From Candidatus Omnitrophota bacterium (lineage in GTDB: Bacteria; Omnitrophota; Gorgyraeia; Zapsychrales; Zapsychraceae): DNA of 33,021 nucleotides. This document shows, piece after piece, positions 23,090-31,270 of the stretch. Below the pieces are notes generated by a model. That model searched no databases, had not been told where the DNA came from, and saw only the letters and a list, made by a program, of their open reading frames with translations. The DNA is taken from positions 1 to 33,021 of the forward strand of contig JAKQLT010000217.1 in the NCBI GenBank assembly GCA_029567025.1, in the 5' to 3' direction. How positions within the stretch are numbered: the stretch's first letter is position 1; every line of letters starts with the position of its first letter. A program made the translations under genes and the position numbers.

Positions 23090-23091
23090 AA

Positions 23092-23607
23092 ATGTTCGGG
23101 AAAAAAGAATTAAAAGAAAAGAAATTATCGCTTAAGCAAAAAGGTTTTTTGGATAAAATCTTTGAAGAAGACATTCAAAAGCAAGCGAATTGCGTTGAAG
23201 TTTTAGGATGGGTAGGGCTTGTTGTCTTTGTGTTTCTTTTAGCCGTGCTCTGGACAGCCAAATTTGATGTTACTGTCCCGGCTGATCATGTTAAATTGGT
23301 TTCTTTACCGTCGGATAATAGTTTTATTCTTGAAGGTGAGATTGCAGAACTTTATGCGGCCTCGATTAAGAAAGGTCAAAAGGTTCACGTTCAAATTACT
23401 ACTCATCAAAATGAAGTTTTAAAGGTCACAAGCGCTATTTCTGAAGCGTATCCTAAAACGGGAACATTAAGTTTAATTATTAAAGTCGCGCCCATGCTTG
23501 ACGCTGGCAAACTTCAAGCTATTTCCAAAGAGATAAAGAATATATCTTTACGCGTCATTGTTGAACAAAAACGTCTTGTGACTCTTTTTCTCGAAAAACA
23601 AGAGTAG
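23092..23607 (+). CDS. Membrane-anchored adaptor-like protein, partner of the ABC exporter
   Basis: A 171-residue protein with a basic cytosolic N-terminus, one membrane helix (about 36-55) and a beta-rich periplasmic part. 'DHVKLVSLPSDNSFILEGEI' and 'LYAASIKKGQKVHVQIT' resemble the barrel-sandwich region of HlyD-type membrane fusion proteins, but the long coiled-coil hairpin that reaches an outer-membrane channel is missing. It starts two bases after the exporter stop with GGAG at 23081-23084, so the two are coupled. I call it adaptor-like from context and weak resemblance; a regulator of the exporter is also possible. Confidence 0.6.
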   Translation: MFGKKELKEKKLSLKQKGFLDKIFEEDIQKQANCVEVLGWVGLVVFVFLLAVLWTAKFDVTVPADHVKLVSLPSDNSFILEGEIAELYAASIKKGQKVHVQITTHQNEVLKVTSAISEAYPKTGTLSLIIKVAPMLDAGKLQAISKEIKNISLRVIVEQKRLVTLFLEKQE

Positions 23608-23660
23608 GTTGTTTTTTATCCTTCGCGGTTTGTAAAAGAGGAAATTTCATTTTTTCACCA

Positions 23661-23689
23661 TTGACAAGCGAAAAAATATTCGTTACACT
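23661..23689 (+). promoter_or_regulatory. Strong promoter of the 56-residue protein gene
   Basis: TTGACA (23661-23666) and TACACT (23684-23689) are 17 bases apart, the most canonical -35 in the window together with 16951. The start site near 23696 leaves a leader of about 35 bases with AAGGAAGGA before ATG 23731. Confidence 0.7.
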
Positions 23690-23730
23690 CATTTCAATAT
23701 TTAACTTATTATAAGAAAGGAAGGACGCAG

Positions 23731-23901
23731 ATGGAGAAATTATCATTTTATGATGTCAAGACTAAAGGAAAATTTGAAACCGATCAATATCAAGTCAAAG
23801 AAAAAGGCGGCAGATTTTTCGCCGTGGCCAAATCCCCTAAAGGCCCACATGAATGCTGGAGAGTTTTAAGCAAAGATCAAGCACAAAAGATGAAGAAGTA
23901 A
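23731..23901 (+). CDS. Small 56-residue conserved-looking protein
   Basis: The product 'MEKLSFYDVKTKGKFETDQY' continues 'QVKEKGGRFFAVAKSPKG' and 'PHECWRVLSKDQAQKMKK'. It is basic, lacks a signal peptide, and resembles a small protein I associate with candidate-phylum genomes in which 'FYDVK..K.F.T..Y.V..' is conserved (recall, not searched). GGAAGGA (23719-23725) is a strong ribosome-binding site and a consensus promoter lies upstream, suggesting high expression. A nucleic-acid-binding or ribosome-associated role would fit its size and charge, but nothing shows it. The rsfS gene follows. Confidence 0.75.
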   Translation: MEKLSFYDVKTKGKFETDQYQVKEKGGRFFAVAKSPKGPHECWRVLSKDQAQKMKK

Positions 23902-23951
23902 TTCTTTCGAGGAATTCCAGCACAAAAAATAATTATTTATTGGAAAGAGTT

Positions 23952-24329
23952 TTGAAGATTACCAAGTCCTCTTTAACATCAAAAAAACTTGCTGTTGTCA
24001 TAGCCCAACTGGCTTTTGATAAAAAGGCGGAAGATATTGTTGTCTTGGACATGCGCAAGGTCGTGAATTTTTGCGATTATTTTGTAATTTGTTCTGGGAC
24101 AAGCGACCGTCATGTCAAATCTATTGCCGATGGCATTGATCTTGGGCTTGAAGCATTAGGGGAAGCCATTCCGAAATTTAGCCGTAAAGCGCAGGAAACC
24201 GATTGGATCGTCTTAGATGTTGGAAATGTCGTGGCACACATTTTTCAAAAAGATCTAAGAGCGTTTTATAATTTGGAATATTTGTGGCAGGAAGCCAAAG
24301 TGGTTAATTTAGATAAAGACCTTTTATAA
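23952..24329 (+). CDS. rsfS: Ribosomal silencing factor RsfS
   Basis: Binds ribosomal protein uL14 and keeps the subunits apart during starvation. The core 'AFDKKAEDIVVLDMRKVVNF' then 'CDYFVICSGTSDRHVKSIAD' and 'DWIVLDVGNVVAHIF' is diagnostic. The start is uncertain: the frame is open from 23853, but the family normally begins about 15 residues before 'KKLAVVIAQLAFDKKAED'. TTG 23952 (125 residues) with GGA at 23942-23944 is my choice; TTG 23940 is an alternative, and an ATG at 23853 would overlap the previous gene. argS follows by nine bases. Confidence 0.9.
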   Translation: MKITKSSLTSKKLAVVIAQLAFDKKAEDIVVLDMRKVVNFCDYFVICSGTSDRHVKSIADGIDLGLEALGEAIPKFSRKAQETDWIVLDVGNVVAHIFQKDLRAFYNLEYLWQEAKVVNLDKDLL

Positions 24330-24338
24330 AAATGTCCC

Positions 24339-26012
24339 ATGTTAGATGCATTAAAAACGCAATTACAAAATGTTTTAGCAGATTCTCTTAAAGATATTTT
24401 TGCGTCTGAAAATAACGTGCCAGAGGTTATATTAGAAATCCCCGCGGATAAAAACCACGGGGATTTTTCTTGTAATATCGCGCTTAAATCCGCAAAATTG
24501 CTAAAAAAATCTCCTATAGCAGTGGCAGAAAGAATCATCGCGGCTTTTCAAAAAGAGTTATCTTTAAATTTTTTAAAAAATAAAATTCAAAAAGTAGAAG
24601 TTAAGGCGCCGGGGTTTATCAATATTTTTCTCTCATCAGAAAGTTTTTATGATGTCTTAACCGCTATTGGGAAACAGAAAGATTTGTATGGCCAAACCAG
24701 TATCGGACAAGGCGAAAAAGTTCAGATAGAATTCGTGAGCGCTAATCCGACGGGGCCGTTAAGTGTCGCGCACGCGCGTCAGGCGGCTGTGGGAGACGCG
24801 CTGGGGAATATTTTAAAATTTTTAGGATTTAACGTTGATAAAGAATATTACGTCAATGACGGCGGCAATCAGATAAATATTTTAGGGCTTTCGGTGCGCG
24901 CGCGCGCTTTTCAAATTTTAGGAAAAGAAGTTGAATTTTTAGAAGATTATTATCAGGGCGAATATATTAAAGATATGGCGCGGCTTTTTATGGAGGAAAA
25001 TAAAATAAAAACGCTGGCCGATCTCGAGAAAAAAACGTCGAAAGAGTTTTCCCAATGGGCGTGTGCGTATTTATTAGGCGTTATTAAAAAAGAATTGAGT
25101 GATTTTGGCGTTCATTTTGATGCCTGGAGTTATGAGTCGAAAATTTCAACGCCGGAGAAAATTGAAAAAACATTGCGAGCATTGAAATCGAAAGATTTGG
25201 TTTATGAAAAAGAAGGGGCTTGGTGGTTTCGTTCGACGAGTTTTGGCGATGATAAAGACCGCGTGGTGAAAAAAAGTGACGGGGCGTATACATATTTAGC
25301 GCCGGATATTGTGTATCATGAGAATAAATTTAACCGAGGATATTCGTGGCTCATTAATATTTGGGGGCCGGATCATCACGGCTATATTCCGCGTATTAAG
25401 GCGGCGGCGCAGGCCTTGGGAAAAAATAAGGAAGATTTGGATGTCTTAATTGTTCAGCTTGCCACTATTTATCGAAATGGCGAATTATTATCTATGTCAA
25501 CCCGTCGGGGTCAATATATCAGTTTGCGCGAAGTGATGGATGAGGTCGGAGTGGATGCGGCGCGATTTTTCTTTTTGATGCGCCATATTGAAGCGCATTT
25601 GGAGTTTGATTTAGAAGTGGCTAAAAAACAAACAGCGGAAAATCCTGTTTATTATATTCAATACGCCCACGCGCGCATCCATAGCATTAATAAAAAAGCC
25701 CAAGAACAAAATATTTCTGTCGCAGAAAAAGGATTTTCGTTGCTTAAAGAAGAGGAAGAAATAACGCTGATTCGTCAATTGGGAGAATTCTCTCAGGCTC
25801 TTTCTTTTTGTTATGACCAGCTTGATCCGTATCCTTTGGTCAGCTATTTAATGGAATTAGCGATTATTTTTCATCGATTTTATGATAAACATAAAGTCAT
25901 TTCTGATAATATTGCTCTATCTCAAGAGCGGTTAACTCTTGTGAATTGCGCCAGGATTGTTTTCGCCAATGGCCTGCGACTTTTGGGTCTTCAAACTCCC
26001 GAACAAATGTGA
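24339..26012 (+). CDS. argS: Arginyl-tRNA synthetase
   Basis: Class I synthetase that charges tRNA-Arg; 557 residues is usual. The N-terminal additional domain (about 1-110) contains 'PADKNHGDFSCNIALKSAK', typical of ArgRS. The HIGH-equivalent lies in 'SANPTGPLSVAHARQAAVGD' (VAHAR, 143-147) and the KMSKS-equivalent is SMSTRRG (385-391). The C-terminal anticodon-binding DALR domain is marked by 'YIQYAHARIHSI' and 'RLTLVNCARIVFANGLRLLG'. The gene ends just before a C/G-rich palindrome. Its order, rsfS-argS-recJ, suggests a housekeeping unit. Confidence 0.97.
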   Translation: MLDALKTQLQNVLADSLKDIFASENNVPEVILEIPADKNHGDFSCNIALKSAKLLKKSPIAVAERIIAAFQKELSLNFLKNKIQKVEVKAPGFINIFLSSESFYDVLTAIGKQKDLYGQTSIGQGEKVQIEFVSANPTGPLSVAHARQAAVGDALGNILKFLGFNVDKEYYVNDGGNQINILGLSVRARAFQILGKEVEFLEDYYQGEYIKDMARLFMEENKIKTLADLEKKTSKEFSQWACAYLLGVIKKELSDFGVHFDAWSYESKISTPEKIEKTLRALKSKDLVYEKEGAWWFRSTSFGDDKDRVVKKSDGAYTYLAPDIVYHENKFNRGYSWLINIWGPDHHGYIPRIKAAAQALGKNKEDLDVLIVQLATIYRNGELLSMSTRRGQYISLREVMDEVGVDAARFFFLMRHIEAHLEFDLEVAKKQTAENPVYYIQYAHARIHSINKKAQEQNISVAEKGFSLLKEEEEITLIRQLGEFSQALSFCYDQLDPYPLVSYLMELAIIFHRFYDKHKVISDNIALSQERLTLVNCARIVFANGLRLLGLQTPEQM

Positions 26013-26022
26013 TTTCCACTCT

Positions 26023-26056
26023 TTTCCTCACCCACCCCAGGGGTGGGGAACGGTTA
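26023..26056. repeat. C/G-rich palindrome, copy 3
   Basis: CCTCACCCACCCC, then AG, then GGGTGGGGAACGGTT: the same family as 2265-2297, located ten bases after the argS stop. The 3' half again ends in GGTTAAAA. Confidence 0.7.
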
Positions 26057-26096
26057 AAATTTTTTAAAAAATTCTATTTTAAAAATAATACTCTTG

Positions 26097-26102
26097 TAGA
26101 AT
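26097..26102 (+). promoter_or_regulatory. -10 box of recJ
   Basis: TAGAAT preceded by TTG ends six bases before the recJ ATG (26109), with no ribosome-binding site. It fits the leaderless pattern seen at 7682-7690 and 20916-20921. The -35 is weak. Confidence 0.4.
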
Positions 26103-26108
26103 AACTCC

Positions 26109-27806
26109 ATGCAAAAGATTTGGAATATGGCGCCATGTGATTTTAAAAAGGCGGCTGATTTAAGCCGTCTTTTAAATGTCCCGTCTATTATCGCGCAAAT
26201 ACTTATCAATCGCGGCATGGAAGATGCTGAAATCGCGAAACATTTTTTAAACGCGGACCGTAAAAATCTATTTGATCCTTTTCTCTTAAAAGATATGGAT
26301 AAGGCGGTTTATCGTATTCAGGAGGCACAAAAAAATAAAGAAAAAATACTTATTTACGGCGATTATGATGTGGACGGGGTTACCTCCGCCGCCGTTTTGA
26401 TAAAAACATTGCGTGCGTTAGGATTAGACGTGATTAACTATATTCCGCATCGCGTGGAAGAAGGTTATGGGCTTAATTTAGAAATTGCTTCTTTTGCAAA
26501 ATCACAAGGCATTCATTTGTTGATAACCGTCGATTGTGGAATTACCGCGAATAAGGAAATCGACGCTTTAAACGCGCAAGGGATTGATGTTGTGGTCATT
26601 GATCATCATGAGCCGTCGGAGATTCTACCCAAGGCCTATGCGATTATCAATTCTAAAAGAAAAGATTGTGATTATCCGTGCAAGGATTTAGCGGCTGTAG
26701 GAACCGTCGCGAAAATGGTTCAGGCCTTGACAGGAGAAATCCCTCAAGATGTGATGAATTTTGTGGCGATGGGCACCATCGCCGATGTCGTGTCTTTAAC
26801 ATCGGAAAATCGTATTTTTGTCAAAGAAGGATTAAAAGGTATTGCGCAAACACAAAACTTAGGATTAAAGGCGCTTCTTCAAATTGGAAAAATTCAAGAG
26901 AAAGAGCTTTCCCCGTTTCATATCGGATTTGTTTTAGGCCCGCGGATTAATGCCGCCGGGAGAATGGATTCGGCGCAGACCGCGTTAGATCTTTTTCTGA
27001 CGGATGACCCGCATAAGGCCCTTCAATTAGCCAAGCAATTAGATGGTTTCAACGCGGATCGTCAAAAAATGCAGAAAGATATTTTAGAAGAGGCCTTAAA
27101 TAAAATAGAACAAGAGATGAATTTTAATCAAGAGAAGATTATTGTGATCGCGCAAGAGTCTTGGCATCGAGGAGTTTTAGGCATTGTGGCGTCAAAGATC
27201 GTTGAAAAATATTACCGTCCGGCAATTGTTATTTCTTTGGAAGATAATATCGGCACAGGTTCGGCGCGTTCTATCGACGGATTTCATTTGTTTGATGCCT
27301 TAGCCGCGTGTTCGTCTTTTTTAGAAGAATACGGCGGGCATAAAGGCGCGGCAGGTTTAACGATTAAAAAAGATAATATTGAACCGTTTAAAAAGAAAAT
27401 TAATCAAATGGCGGAGGATTTTTTAGAGATCAAAAAATTATTGCCGACGGTTTTTATTGACGCGGAAATTTCATTGCGAGATATTGACATTCATTTGGCG
27501 CGTTTGATAAAGTCCCTTGAGCCGTATGGGGAAGGAAATCCCTCTCCGGTTTTTTGTTCGAGGAATTTATCGGTGATTAGCGAGCCTCAGATTTTAGGGA
27601 AGGAGACATTAAAATTTTGGGTAACCGATGGGCGTCAAACGCTTTCTGCGGTCGGCTTTGGCATGGCAAAATATAAAGAAATGTTAACGCCGGAGAATTA
27701 TATTGATTTGGCGTATGAAATTATTATTGATGATTGGAATAAAACGCCAACACCCCAATTAAAATTGAAAGATATTAAATTGTCTGAAGTAGAAGAGGCG
27801 TTTTAG
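26109..27806 (+). CDS. recJ: Single-stranded-DNA-specific exonuclease RecJ
   Basis: 5'-to-3' exonuclease for recombination and mismatch repair. The 565-residue length matches the family. DHH-phosphoesterase metal motifs are intact: DYDVDG (85-90), 'LITVDCGIT' (139-147) and DHH (165-167); the DHHA1 domain follows with 'WHRGVLGIVASKIVEKYYRP' and 'GGHKGAAGLTI', then an OB domain with 'LEPYGEGNPSPVF'. The gene ends five bases before the convergent rpmB stop. Confidence 0.96.
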   Translation: MQKIWNMAPCDFKKAADLSRLLNVPSIIAQILINRGMEDAEIAKHFLNADRKNLFDPFLLKDMDKAVYRIQEAQKNKEKILIYGDYDVDGVTSAAVLIKTLRALGLDVINYIPHRVEEGYGLNLEIASFAKSQGIHLLITVDCGITANKEIDALNAQGIDVVVIDHHEPSEILPKAYAIINSKRKDCDYPCKDLAAVGTVAKMVQALTGEIPQDVMNFVAMGTIADVVSLTSENRIFVKEGLKGIAQTQNLGLKALLQIGKIQEKELSPFHIGFVLGPRINAAGRMDSAQTALDLFLTDDPHKALQLAKQLDGFNADRQKMQKDILEEALNKIEQEMNFNQEKIIVIAQESWHRGVLGIVASKIVEKYYRPAIVISLEDNIGTGSARSIDGFHLFDALAACSSFLEEYGGHKGAAGLTIKKDNIEPFKKKINQMAEDFLEIKKLLPTVFIDAEISLRDIDIHLARLIKSLEPYGEGNPSPVFCSRNLSVISEPQILGKETLKFWVTDGRQTLSAVGFGMAKYKEMLTPENYIDLAYEIIIDDWNKTPTPQLKLKDIKLSEVEEAF

Positions 27807-27811
27807 TATTT

Positions 27812-28039
27812 TTAGGCCTTTTTGATTTTTCCGGCCTGGATACAGCTGGTGCAGACATACGCTCTTTTAACCGTTCCATCGAGATTGATTTTAATCCGTT
27901 GAAGATTCGGAAGGAAACGGCGCAATGTTTTTCCTGTAATTTTTGAACCTGCACCGCCTTTTTTCTTTTCCATACCGCGTCGTTTATATTTATTGCCTGG
28001 AATAGCGCCTTTATTGCAGATAATACATGATTTAGCCAT
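27812..28039 (-). CDS. rpmB: Large ribosomal subunit protein bL28
   Basis: The 75-residue product reads 'MAKSCIICNKGAIPGNKYKR' and later 'LPNLQRIKINLDGTVKRAYV' then 'CTSCIQAGKI'. This is bL28 with both zinc-binding CxxC pairs (CIIC and CTSC), i.e. the C+ form. It is transcribed alone against recJ, with a consensus promoter at 28117-28090 and AAAGGA upstream of ATG 28039. Confidence 0.96.
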   Translation of the reverse strand: MAKSCIICNKGAIPGNKYKRRGMEKKKGGAGSKITGKTLRRFLPNLQRIKINLDGTVKRAYVCTSCIQAGKIKKA

Positions 28040-28089
28040 GGTTAAAATCCTTTATCAAAAAGTTAATGAAATTTTTATTTGAGATTAAA

Positions 28090-28117
28090 AGTATACTGAA
28101 AAAGATTTCTTTGTCAA
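28090..28117 (-). promoter_or_regulatory. Promoter of rpmB
   Basis: On the minus strand TTGACA (28117-28112) and TATACT (28095-28090) are 16 bases apart, near-consensus as expected for a ribosomal protein gene. Confidence 0.75.
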
Positions 28118-28169
28118 GCCCATACTCATTGGCTTTAACCGAATCGTTGAGGGCCTTTTAAGGAGAAAT

Positions 28170-29891
28170 ATGGAAACAAATCTTTTCGAAGGTTTAAAGG
28201 TTTATCAAAAACGTGTTTTTGTGCCGGAAAACGCGGATTTAATGGACGAGCAAGTTATTAAAGAAATGTTTAACACGTTATTGCATAAACGCATAAATTT
28301 TTTCCAGGAATTTGAAGAATGGATTTTAAATCGTTCGGAATTAGAATCAGTTTTGGATCAGCACGGCGCTATTTTATATATTCGTATGACGTGCCAGACG
28401 GACGACGTGGTGCGCGCGCAGGCGTATACGCGATTTATAGAAACGATAGCCCCGGTGATAAAACCGCTTGAAGACGCGTTGAATAAAAAATATTTAGAAC
28501 TTCTACAGTCGTTTCCTTTGCCTGAGCGTTATGATATTTATAGCCGAGAGATAAAAGTTGATGTGTCTTTGTTTCGAGAAGAAAATATTTCTTTGGAAAA
28601 AGAATTAGAACTTTTATCACAGGAATATCAGAAGATTTCAGGAGCTATGACCGTTTTTTTTCAAGGCGAAGAAAAAACGATGCCGCAAATGGCGACATAT
28701 TTGCTTAATCCTCAGAGAAATTTACGAGAATCTGCGTGGAGGGTGACGGCTTCTCGTCGGTTACAAGATAAAGATGCATTAGAGGGGATTTTTAATAAAA
28801 TGGTTTTACTCCGTCATAAAATTGCCCAGAATGCGGGATTTAAAAATTACGCGGAATATAAATTTCAGGCCCTGCATCGTTTTGATTATAACCTTGCGGA
28901 TTGCAAGCAATTTCATCAAACGGTTGAAAAGAGTATCGTCCCTGTTTTAAGGAAAATGTTAGAAAAAAGAAAAGAAATCATGGGGCTTGAGGCGCTTCGT
29001 CCGTGGGATGTAGCGGTTGACGCGTTATCGCGGCCTGCTTTAAGGCCTTTTGAAAAAACCGAAGATCTGATAATCGGTTGCCAGAAGATTTTTCATCAAC
29101 TCGATGAAGCGCTGGGCGCAACGTTTGAGGGCATGAGACAAGATAACCTTTTGGATCTGCAAAGCCGTAAAGGCAAGGCTCCCGGCGGATATCAGTCAAC
29201 GCTACAGGAATTTCGCAAGCCGTTTATTTTTATGAATGCCGTCGGTACAGACCAAGACGTGCGCACGCTTCTTCATGAGTCGGGACACGCGTTTCACGCG
29301 CTTTTGTGCGCTGATGAGCCGTTATTGGATTATCGTCACGCTCCTATGGAGTTTTGTGAAGTAGCATCAATGAGTATGGAATTGTTGGCCGGAAATTTTT
29401 TAGGCGTTTTTTATAAAAACGCAGAAGATGTCAAAAGATCTCAAGTTGATCATTTAGAAGATTGTTTGTCTGTCTTAGCGTGGGTGGCGACGATTGACGC
29501 GTTTCAGTTTTGGATTTATGAGAATCCGGACCATTCTTTAGAAGATAGAAAAAAGGCCTGGTGTGAAATTTATCGACGGTTTAGTTCCCAAGTGGTTGAT
29601 TGGTCAGACTTATCTCAAGAGGAAAATTATTTATGGCATCGGCAGTTGCATATTTTCGAAGTTCCGTTTTATTATATCGAATACGCTATCGCGCAATTAG
29701 GCGCCTTACAGATTTGGCTTAATGCTAAAAAAGATTTCAAAAAAACGATGCGTCAATATAAAGAGGCGTTGTCTTTAGGTGGTTCGCAAAAATTACCCGA
29801 ACTGTTTGAAAAGGCAGGTATTGTTTTTGATTTTTCAGAAAGAACGATTAAGCCGCTTGCCACTCTTTTAGAAAAAGAAATCGGCTTATAA
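28170..29891 (+). CDS. M3 family oligoendopeptidase (PepF-like)
   Basis: A 573-residue zinc metallopeptidase that cleaves short peptides in the cytosol. The zinc motif HESGH (369-373) sits in 'TLLHESGHAFHALLCA', and the third ligand is likely the Glu in 'PMEFCEVASMSMELL' (about 397). The C-terminal 'FYYIEYAIAQLGALQIW' is the conserved substrate-pocket region of M3 oligoendopeptidases, and length is near the usual 560-610. No signal peptide is present. AAGGAGA at 28160-28166 is a good ribosome-binding site. The gene diverges from rpmB across a short shared region. Confidence 0.93.
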   Translation: METNLFEGLKVYQKRVFVPENADLMDEQVIKEMFNTLLHKRINFFQEFEEWILNRSELESVLDQHGAILYIRMTCQTDDVVRAQAYTRFIETIAPVIKPLEDALNKKYLELLQSFPLPERYDIYSREIKVDVSLFREENISLEKELELLSQEYQKISGAMTVFFQGEEKTMPQMATYLLNPQRNLRESAWRVTASRRLQDKDALEGIFNKMVLLRHKIAQNAGFKNYAEYKFQALHRFDYNLADCKQFHQTVEKSIVPVLRKMLEKRKEIMGLEALRPWDVAVDALSRPALRPFEKTEDLIIGCQKIFHQLDEALGATFEGMRQDNLLDLQSRKGKAPGGYQSTLQEFRKPFIFMNAVGTDQDVRTLLHESGHAFHALLCADEPLLDYRHAPMEFCEVASMSMELLAGNFLGVFYKNAEDVKRSQVDHLEDCLSVLAWVATIDAFQFWIYENPDHSLEDRKKAWCEIYRRFSSQVVDWSDLSQEENYLWHRQLHIFEVPFYYIEYAIAQLGALQIWLNAKKDFKKTMRQYKEALSLGGSQKLPELFEKAGIVFDFSERTIKPLATLLEKEIGL

Positions 29892-29940
29892 AAATTTTTA
29901 TAAAAAAAATAAGGATTTTTTTAGCCAAGCCAATCTTCTG

Positions 29941-29949
29941 TGTTATAAT
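29941..29949 (+). promoter_or_regulatory. Extended -10 promoter of the secreted repeat protein gene
   Basis: TGTTATAAT (29941-29949) is an extended consensus -10 box. The leader of about 45 bases contains GAAAGGCGGG before ATG 30001. Confidence 0.6.
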
Positions 29950-30000
29950 GACAAAAAATAAATATAAAAGATAAAAATCTTTTTAAGAAAGGCGGGAATT

Positions 30001-30594
30001 ATGAAATCTGTTAAATATCTATTAATAGTATTATTTTTATTGTGCGTCATTCCAGCTTTTGCCCTTAAAGGTGTTTTAGCGACAGAGGAAGATATGACGG
30101 CCCTTAAAAAAGATATTTTGGCGGGTAATATCCAGGCCGGGAAAACTCGTTTAAGCGAGATTCAGGAAAAATACGGAGAAGCCGCGAGTATTAAAGAAAC
30201 AGATAAAACGATTATTTATGATTATAACGGCAATTTGAAAATAGAATTTGAGAAAAAATGTTATATGCGCAAATGGGAATATGATTATTCCCAACCGCAG
30301 CAATATCGTAACACCACTGAAATTAAACAGCTTCGAAAAGATTTGGCGGCTGAAAGAGTCGCCGGAGAGTATGTTGAGTTTAATGAAAAAATTGTTAAGG
30401 ATTATAAAAAGCCAACAGCCGCTTTTGAAAAATTCGGTGATGGAGAGCTTTCGATTTATTATTATGGGGAGCTTAAGTTGACTTTTGAGAATGTGTACGC
30501 GGTAAAAAAGTGGGAAGGCAAAGAATTGGATAAATTGGAAACGGGTGTTTTGACATCTTCCTCAGCGGTTTTATCCACAGCAGAGAAAAAATGA
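30001..30594 (+). CDS. Secreted protein with two tandem repeats
   Basis: A 197-residue protein with signal peptide 'MKSVKYLLIVLFLLCVIPAF' followed by 'ALKG'. Two repeats of about 60 residues follow: 'LKKDILAGNIQAGKTRLSEI'...'IIYDYNGNLKIEFEKKCYMR' then 'KWEYD', and 'LRKDLAAERVAGEYVEFNEK'...'LSIYYYGELKLTFENVYAVK' then 'KWEGKE'. Each has a helix then a short beta unit, resembling the 'G...Y..P......G..WVY' fold of SmpA/BamE-like periplasmic proteins; this is a loose resemblance. There is no lipobox Cys. A Ser/Thr-rich tail ends the protein. Function unknown. Confidence 0.8.
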   Translation: MKSVKYLLIVLFLLCVIPAFALKGVLATEEDMTALKKDILAGNIQAGKTRLSEIQEKYGEAASIKETDKTIIYDYNGNLKIEFEKKCYMRKWEYDYSQPQQYRNTTEIKQLRKDLAAERVAGEYVEFNEKIVKDYKKPTAAFEKFGDGELSIYYYGELKLTFENVYAVKKWEGKELDKLETGVLTSSSAVLSTAEKK

Positions 30595-30610
30595 TTTATT
30601 CATATTCTCT

Positions 30611-30650
30611 TTTAACCTTTTCCCCACCCCGGGGGTGAGGGAAGGTTAAA
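30611..30650. repeat. C/G-rich palindrome, copy 4
   Basis: TTTAACCTTTTCCCCACCCC (30611-30630) and GGGGGTGAGGGAAGGTTAAA (30631-30650) are near-complete reverse complements meeting at CCCCGGGG. It fills most of the gap before the NUDIX gene. Confidence 0.8.
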
Positions 30651-30661
30651 AGAAAGCCAGC

Positions 30662-31210
30662 ATGATATTTCATAAAGATAGATATAAGAAAAAAGTCGTT
30701 ATTGCCGAAGGCCAATTTATTCGTTTTGTTAAAAGAGGCCATTGGGAATATTTTGAGCGTAATAATTGCGGCGGCATGGTGATTATTTTGGCCATGACCA
30801 AGAAGCAAGAAGTTTTATTTGTCGAGCAATACCGTCCGCCGGTGGATAATGTGGTCATTGAATTTCCTGCCGGGTTAGTTAAAGATAAAAAGAAAAAAGA
30901 ATCTTTTGTTCAAGCGGCGCGTCGTGAATTATTAGAAGAAACAGGTTATCACGCTAAAAAGATAAAGAAAATCCTTTATGGCCCGGCCTCAAGCGGCATG
31001 ATGTCAGATATGTTGACGGTTATGATGGCGTTTGATTTGAAAAAAGTAAACGGCGGTGGCGGAGATGAAAGCGAAGATATCAAAGTGCATCAAATTCCTT
31101 TTTTTAAAGTTGAGAAATGGCTTGAAGCTATGCGAAAGAAAGGTAAGCTCGTGAGCCCGCGTATTTACGCTGGACTTTATCTTTTGGCAAAATATAATAA
31201 ACTTAAATAA
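30662..31210 (+). CDS. NUDIX hydrolase (ADP-ribose pyrophosphatase-like)
   Basis: A 182-residue protein. The Nudix box is 'GLVKDKKKKESFVQAARREL' then 'LEETG': E-x7-RE-x2-EE-x-G is intact, but eight residues instead of five separate the leading Gly from the Glu, an insertion of three lysine-rich residues. 'VLFVEQYRPPVDNVVIEFPA' before the box and 'GPASSGMMSDMLTVMMAFDL' after it are typical of ADP-sugar pyrophosphatases, which recycle ADP-ribose and similar compounds. The gene lies between two palindrome copies. Confidence 0.9.
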   Translation: MIFHKDRYKKKVVIAEGQFIRFVKRGHWEYFERNNCGGMVIILAMTKKQEVLFVEQYRPPVDNVVIEFPAGLVKDKKKKESFVQAARRELLEETGYHAKKIKKILYGPASSGMMSDMLTVMMAFDLKKVNGGGGDESEDIKVHQIPFFKVEKWLEAMRKKGKLVSPRIYAGLYLLAKYNKLK

Positions 31211-31243
31211 CCTTTCCTCACCCCGGGGGTGGGGGAAGGGTAA
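31207..31243. repeat. C/G-rich palindrome, copy 5
   Basis: AACCTTTCCTCACCCC followed by GGGGGTGGGGGAAGGGTAA, overlapping the NUDIX stop codon (31208-31210). Same family as 2265-2297. Confidence 0.75.
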
Positions 31244-31270
31244 GGTAAATTAAAAACGAAGGAGACAACA

